Positions 6,655 to 8,952 of a stretch of 8,952 bases of DNA are shown one piece after another. Position numbers and translations under genes: made by a program. Position 1 is the stretch's first letter; every line of letters starts with the position of its first letter. This stretch comes from Burkholderiales bacterium (GTDB taxonomy: Bacteria; Pseudomonadota; Gammaproteobacteria; Burkholderiales; SG8-39). The DNA lies in contig CAKKSJ010000047.1 of the NCBI GenBank assembly GCA_919902965.1, positions 1 through 8,952 on the forward strand, given 5' to 3'. The notes below the pieces were generated by a model. The model saw only the letters and a program-made list of their open reading frames with translations. It searched no databases and was not told the origin of the DNA.

Positions 6655-7443
6655 CTAGTTGCTGGCCTGGTCGACAAAAGCATCCAGCGCCTGGTTGAAT
6701 GCGTCCGGCTGCTCCAGATTCGACAGGTGCGCGGCCGAAGCAATGATCACCAGCTGTGAGCCCGGTATGGCCCGGTGGATTTCCTCGGCCATGGACACCG
6801 GCGTGCCGGGATCGTGCTCGCCCACGATGACCAAAACGGGGCAGCGGATTTCCTTCAAGCGCGCAGTCAGATCGATCTTCGAGATCCCATGGCTGCAGCC
6901 AACAAAGCCCGGCGCGGGCGTGGTGCGGATCATCTCCGCCACTTTTTCCACGACTTCCGGATGTGCTTTCCTGAACGGCTCGGTAAACCAGCGCGCGAGC
7001 GTGGTTTCGACTATCGGCTCCGTGCCCTTGGCTTCGACCGTCGCGATACGCTCAGCCCATACGCCGGCGGCATCGGCCGGATAGCTGCTGGTGGTATCAC
7101 ACAGGGCCAGGCTCTTGAACATGCCCGGGTATTTGAGCGCGCAGGTCTGTCCTATCATGCCGCCCATGGACAAGCCGACGAAATGGGTGGACTGCACACC
7201 CAGCCCCTGCAGCAGGCCGTGCAGATCATCGGCCAGCGCCTCGAGCGTATAGGCGCCGGCCGGCGCGCTGCTCCCGCCATGCCCGCGGGTGTCGTAGCGC
7301 AGCACCTTGTAGCGTTTCGACAGGCGCCTCGCTTCCTCGTCCCACATGTGCAGATTGCAGGCGAGGGAATGACTCATGGTGAGCCAGGGTCCTTCGCCTT
7401 CGACGCTGTAGTTGATGTCCATGCCCTTAGCGCTGAATTTCAT
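6655..7443 (-). CDS. Alpha/beta hydrolase, 3-oxoadipate enol-lactonase (PcaD)-like
   Basis: This is a 262-residue alpha/beta-fold hydrolase close in length and wording to 3-oxoadipate enol-lactonases. It has the YDTRGHGGSSAP segment near 60-71, the nucleophile elbow GLSMGG with Ser92, acid Asp211 in GEHDPGTP, and His239 in SAAHLSNLEQP. There is no signal peptide. The ATG at 7443 has AGGA 7 nt upstream. It starts 39 nt after the thioesterase and ends 13 nt before the aminotransferase, so all three are likely one transcript. PcaD normally sits with pcaB, pcaC and pcaIJ, none of which is here, so the true substrate may instead be a lactone, enol or CoA-linked ring intermediate of the local pathway. 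Many uncharacterised hydrolases carry this similarity, so the family call is firm but the reaction is not. Confidence 0.9.
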   Translation of the reverse strand: MKFSAKGMDINYSVEGEGPWLTMSHSLACNLHMWDEEARRLSKRYKVLRYDTRGHGGSSAPAGAYTLEALADDLHGLLQGLGVQSTHFVGLSMGGMIGQTCALKYPGMFKSLALCDTTSSYPADAAGVWAERIATVEAKGTEPIVETTLARWFTEPFRKAHPEVVEKVAEMIRTTPAPGFVGCSHGISKIDLTARLKEIRCPVLVIVGEHDPGTPVSMAEEIHRAIPGSQLVIIASAAHLSNLEQPDAFNQALDAFVDQASN

Positions 7444-7482
7444 TTCGGTTTCCTGTCTGGTGGATTGTCGGGTGTGCTGCCA

Positions 7483-7956
7483 TCATTTTGACAGACGCTG
7501 GCGCTTTACGCCGACGCTGCGCTTCGCATTGGCCGGTCGCGGCACGAAAATCGCGAATGTACCCAGCGCCTGCGCCACCTGCAGCCGGCCCACGTGGATA
7601 TGCGATTCGAGCACCGCGATGCGGCTTCCGCGGTGCACCAGCCGCGTGCTGCAGCGAATCTTGCCCTTGCTCACGGGCTGCAGGAAGTGGATCTTGATCT
7701 CCACGGTCGCACAGTATTCGCCCGGCGCAAGCGTCGTATGCAATGCCGCGCCCATCGCGGTATCGGCCATGGTGAACAGCGCGCCGCCGTGAACCACGCC
7801 GTTCGGGTTGAGCAATTCGGGCAGGGCTTCGAGCACCGCCGTGCTGGTGCCGCTGCCGCGCCGACCGATTTGCAGCGTGAAACCGACAAGTTCGGCAAAC
7901 GGGTTTTTCAATCTGGCTGCTCCAAAATATGCGCGTTCGGCCGGGGACTCATCCAC
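7483..7956 (-). CDS. PaaI-type hotdog-fold acyl-CoA thioesterase
   Basis: This is a hotdog-fold thioesterase of the PaaI/YbgC-like group, 157 residues from the first possible start. The key motif NPNGVVHGGALFTMADTAMG spans about 50-69 and includes HGG and the catalytic Asp65. VEIKIHFLQPVSKG near 85-98 is the second core strand of the domain. Such enzymes cleave aryl- or acyl-CoA esters and often rescue CoA trapped as dead-end intermediates in aromatic CoA pathways. The start is uncertain. GTG at 7956 lies 18 nt past the spoT stop with little ribosome-binding signal. TTG at 7911 (142 residues) has GGAG 8 nt upstream. The GTG is used because the added residues (ERAYFG) read like homologous N-termini. 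The C-terminal tail is lysine- and arginine-rich. Its position right after spoT suggests it could share that transcript. Confidence 0.87.
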   Translation of the reverse strand: MDESPAERAYFGAARLKNPFAELVGFTLQIGRRGSGTSTAVLEALPELLNPNGVVHGGALFTMADTAMGAALHTTLAPGEYCATVEIKIHFLQPVSKGKIRCSTRLVHRGSRIAVLESHIHVGRLQVAQALGTFAIFVPRPANAKRSVGVKRQRLSK

Positions 7957-7974
7957 GCCCGCGCCGCGCCCGGT

Positions 7975-8952
7975 CTAACCCCTGGCTCGCGAAATGCTGA
8001 TGACCTCCGCTATGTGGCGAATGTTGCGTTTGATGCGCGCGAGATGCTGGCGATCGGCGACCTGCACGGTCAAATGCATTTCCGTGTACGCGCCGCGTTC
8101 TTCGTCCATGATGACGTTGTCGATGTTCGCCCCTTCCGCGGCGATCGCCCCCGCCACCTTGGCCAGCACGCCGCGCTGATTCTTCACCGTTAGGTGGATG
8201 CCGACATTGAACTGGCGCGTGACTTCGGGCGCCCATTCCACGTCCAGCCACTTGTCCGGATCGGTACGCGACTTCGCCGCGGTCGGGCAGTCGTGCGTAT
8301 GGATCAGGATGCCCTGGCCTTTTTTGATCGAACCGATAATGGGGTCGCCGGGTATCGGCCGACAGCACTTGGCGAACTGTACCGCCATGCCTTCGGAGCC
8401 GCGGATGACAATCGGCCCGGCGTTGACCTCCGCCAGCGACTGCTCCGAGGCGGCAAGCAATCTTCTCGCCACCACGGCCGCGAGGCGCTTGCCCAATCCG
8501 ATGTCTGCGAACAACTCCGTGCGCGACTTGGCGGTGACCTCGCGCAGCAGCTTTTCCCATTGCTCCTTGCCGACATCGATCAAATCCGTATTCAGCGCGC
8601 GCAGCGCCTGGTTCAGCAGTTTTTCACCGAGATCGGACGACTCCTCATAGTGCATGGTCTTGAGGAAATGGCGAATATGGGAGCGCGCCTTGCCGGTCTT
8701 GACGTAGTTGAGCCAGGCCGGATTGGGGTTGGCGTGCGGCGCGGTGATGATCTCGACGCGGTCGCCGTTCTTGAGTTCGGTGCGCAGCGGCGCGGGCTCG
8801 TGGTTGATTTTGGTGGCGACGCAGCGGTTGCCGATGTGGGTATGCACGGCGTAGGCGAAGTCCACCGCGGTGGCCCCGCGCGGCAGCGCCATGATCCTGC
8901 CCTTGGGCGTGAACACGTAGACCTCGTCCGGGAACAGATCCACCTTGATGTG
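7975..8952 (-). CDS. spoT: Bifunctional (p)ppGpp synthetase/hydrolase SpoT, C-terminal part (5' end outside window)
   Basis: The last 325 residues of a RelA/SpoT homologue are present; the hydrolase and synthetase domains lie beyond the right edge. SpoT makes and degrades (p)ppGpp in the stringent response. The visible regulatory half begins with the TGS domain (DLFPDEVYVFTPKG, then DFAYAVHTHIG and VEIITAP, visible residues about 5-70). A helical region follows, then the zinc-finger-like domain with FAKCCRPIPGDPIIG (Cys196, Cys197) and HDCP (Cys232), and a C-terminal ACT domain from about residue 248 to the end. The wording follows SpoT rather than RelA, for example VDFAYAVHT and AKCCRPIPGDPII. 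The frame is open through 8952 and no start lies in the window; the GTG at 8943 is an internal valine codon. It is a housekeeping gene next to an accessory catabolic cluster. Confidence 0.96.
   Translation of the reverse strand, partial: HIKVDLFPDEVYVFTPKGRIMALPRGATAVDFAYAVHTHIGNRCVATKINHEPAPLRTELKNGDRVEIITAPHANPNPAWLNYVKTGKARSHIRHFLKTMHYEESSDLGEKLLNQALRALNTDLIDVGKEQWEKLLREVTAKSRTELFADIGLGKRLAAVVARRLLAASEQSLAEVNAGPIVIRGSEGMAVQFAKCCRPIPGDPIIGSIKKGQGILIHTHDCPTAAKSRTDPDKWLDVEWAPEVTRQFNVGIHLTVKNQRGVLAKVAGAIAAEGANIDNVIMDEERGAYTEMHLTVQVADRQHLARIKRNIRHIAEVISISRARG

Noticed and set aside
6655..7443. Part of a protocatechuate (pca) operon
   Set aside because: No pcaB, pcaC, pcaI/J or dioxygenase genes are nearby; only family similarity to enol-lactonase supports it.
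1..8952. Mobile element, CRISPR array, tRNA or phage gene
   Set aside because: No transposase or integrase, spaced repeats, cloverleaf or phage-like protein is visible, and the gaps between genes are too short to hide one apart from 3661-3854, which was read in full.

Overview
The window is GC-rich and tightly packed. It holds eight genes, all on the minus strand, with almost no non-coding DNA. Transcription therefore runs from the right edge (8952) to the left (1). The truncated spoT at the right edge has the TGS/zinc-finger/ACT layout and wording typical of proteobacterial SpoT. Together with aryl-CoA and beta-oxidation type catabolic genes and the high GC content, this suggests an environmental betaproteobacterium. 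That assignment is an inference from protein style, not from a marker gene.

Layout in transcription order: (1) 3' part of spoT, 8952-7975; (2) PaaI-type hotdog thioesterase, 7956-7483; (3) PcaD-like alpha/beta hydrolase, 7443-6655; (4) class III omega-amino acid:pyruvate aminotransferase, 6641-5310; (5) amidase-signature amidase, 5261-3855; (6) a 194-nt intergenic region, the only sizeable one, with a candidate terminator, a tandem 12-bp repeat and a candidate sigma-70 promoter; (7) dienelactone-hydrolase family protein, 3660-2950; (8) acyl-CoA dehydrogenase, 2933-1773; (9) aryl-CoA ligase of the benzoate/2-aminobenzoate type, 1707-67. The 66 nt after the ligase hold only a small GC-rich hairpin and no gene.

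The seven genes after spoT look like a catabolic cluster. The ligase would activate an aromatic or alicyclic acid (best guess 2-aminobenzoate, as in AbmG) to its CoA thioester. The acyl-CoA dehydrogenase would carry out a beta-oxidation-type step. The two alpha/beta hydrolases could open a ring, lactone or thioester. The aminotransferase and amidase could handle an amino or amide nitrogen, and the thioesterase could recycle trapped CoA. No ring-attacking oxygenase or reductase, thiolase or regulator lies inside the window, so the pathway is incomplete here and the substrate is unproven.

There is no rRNA, tRNA, insertion sequence, phage gene or CRISPR array. I found no clearly novel system. 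The points most worth a second look are the promoter region at 3661-3854 and the pairing of an aryl-CoA ligase with an aminotransferase and an amidase.
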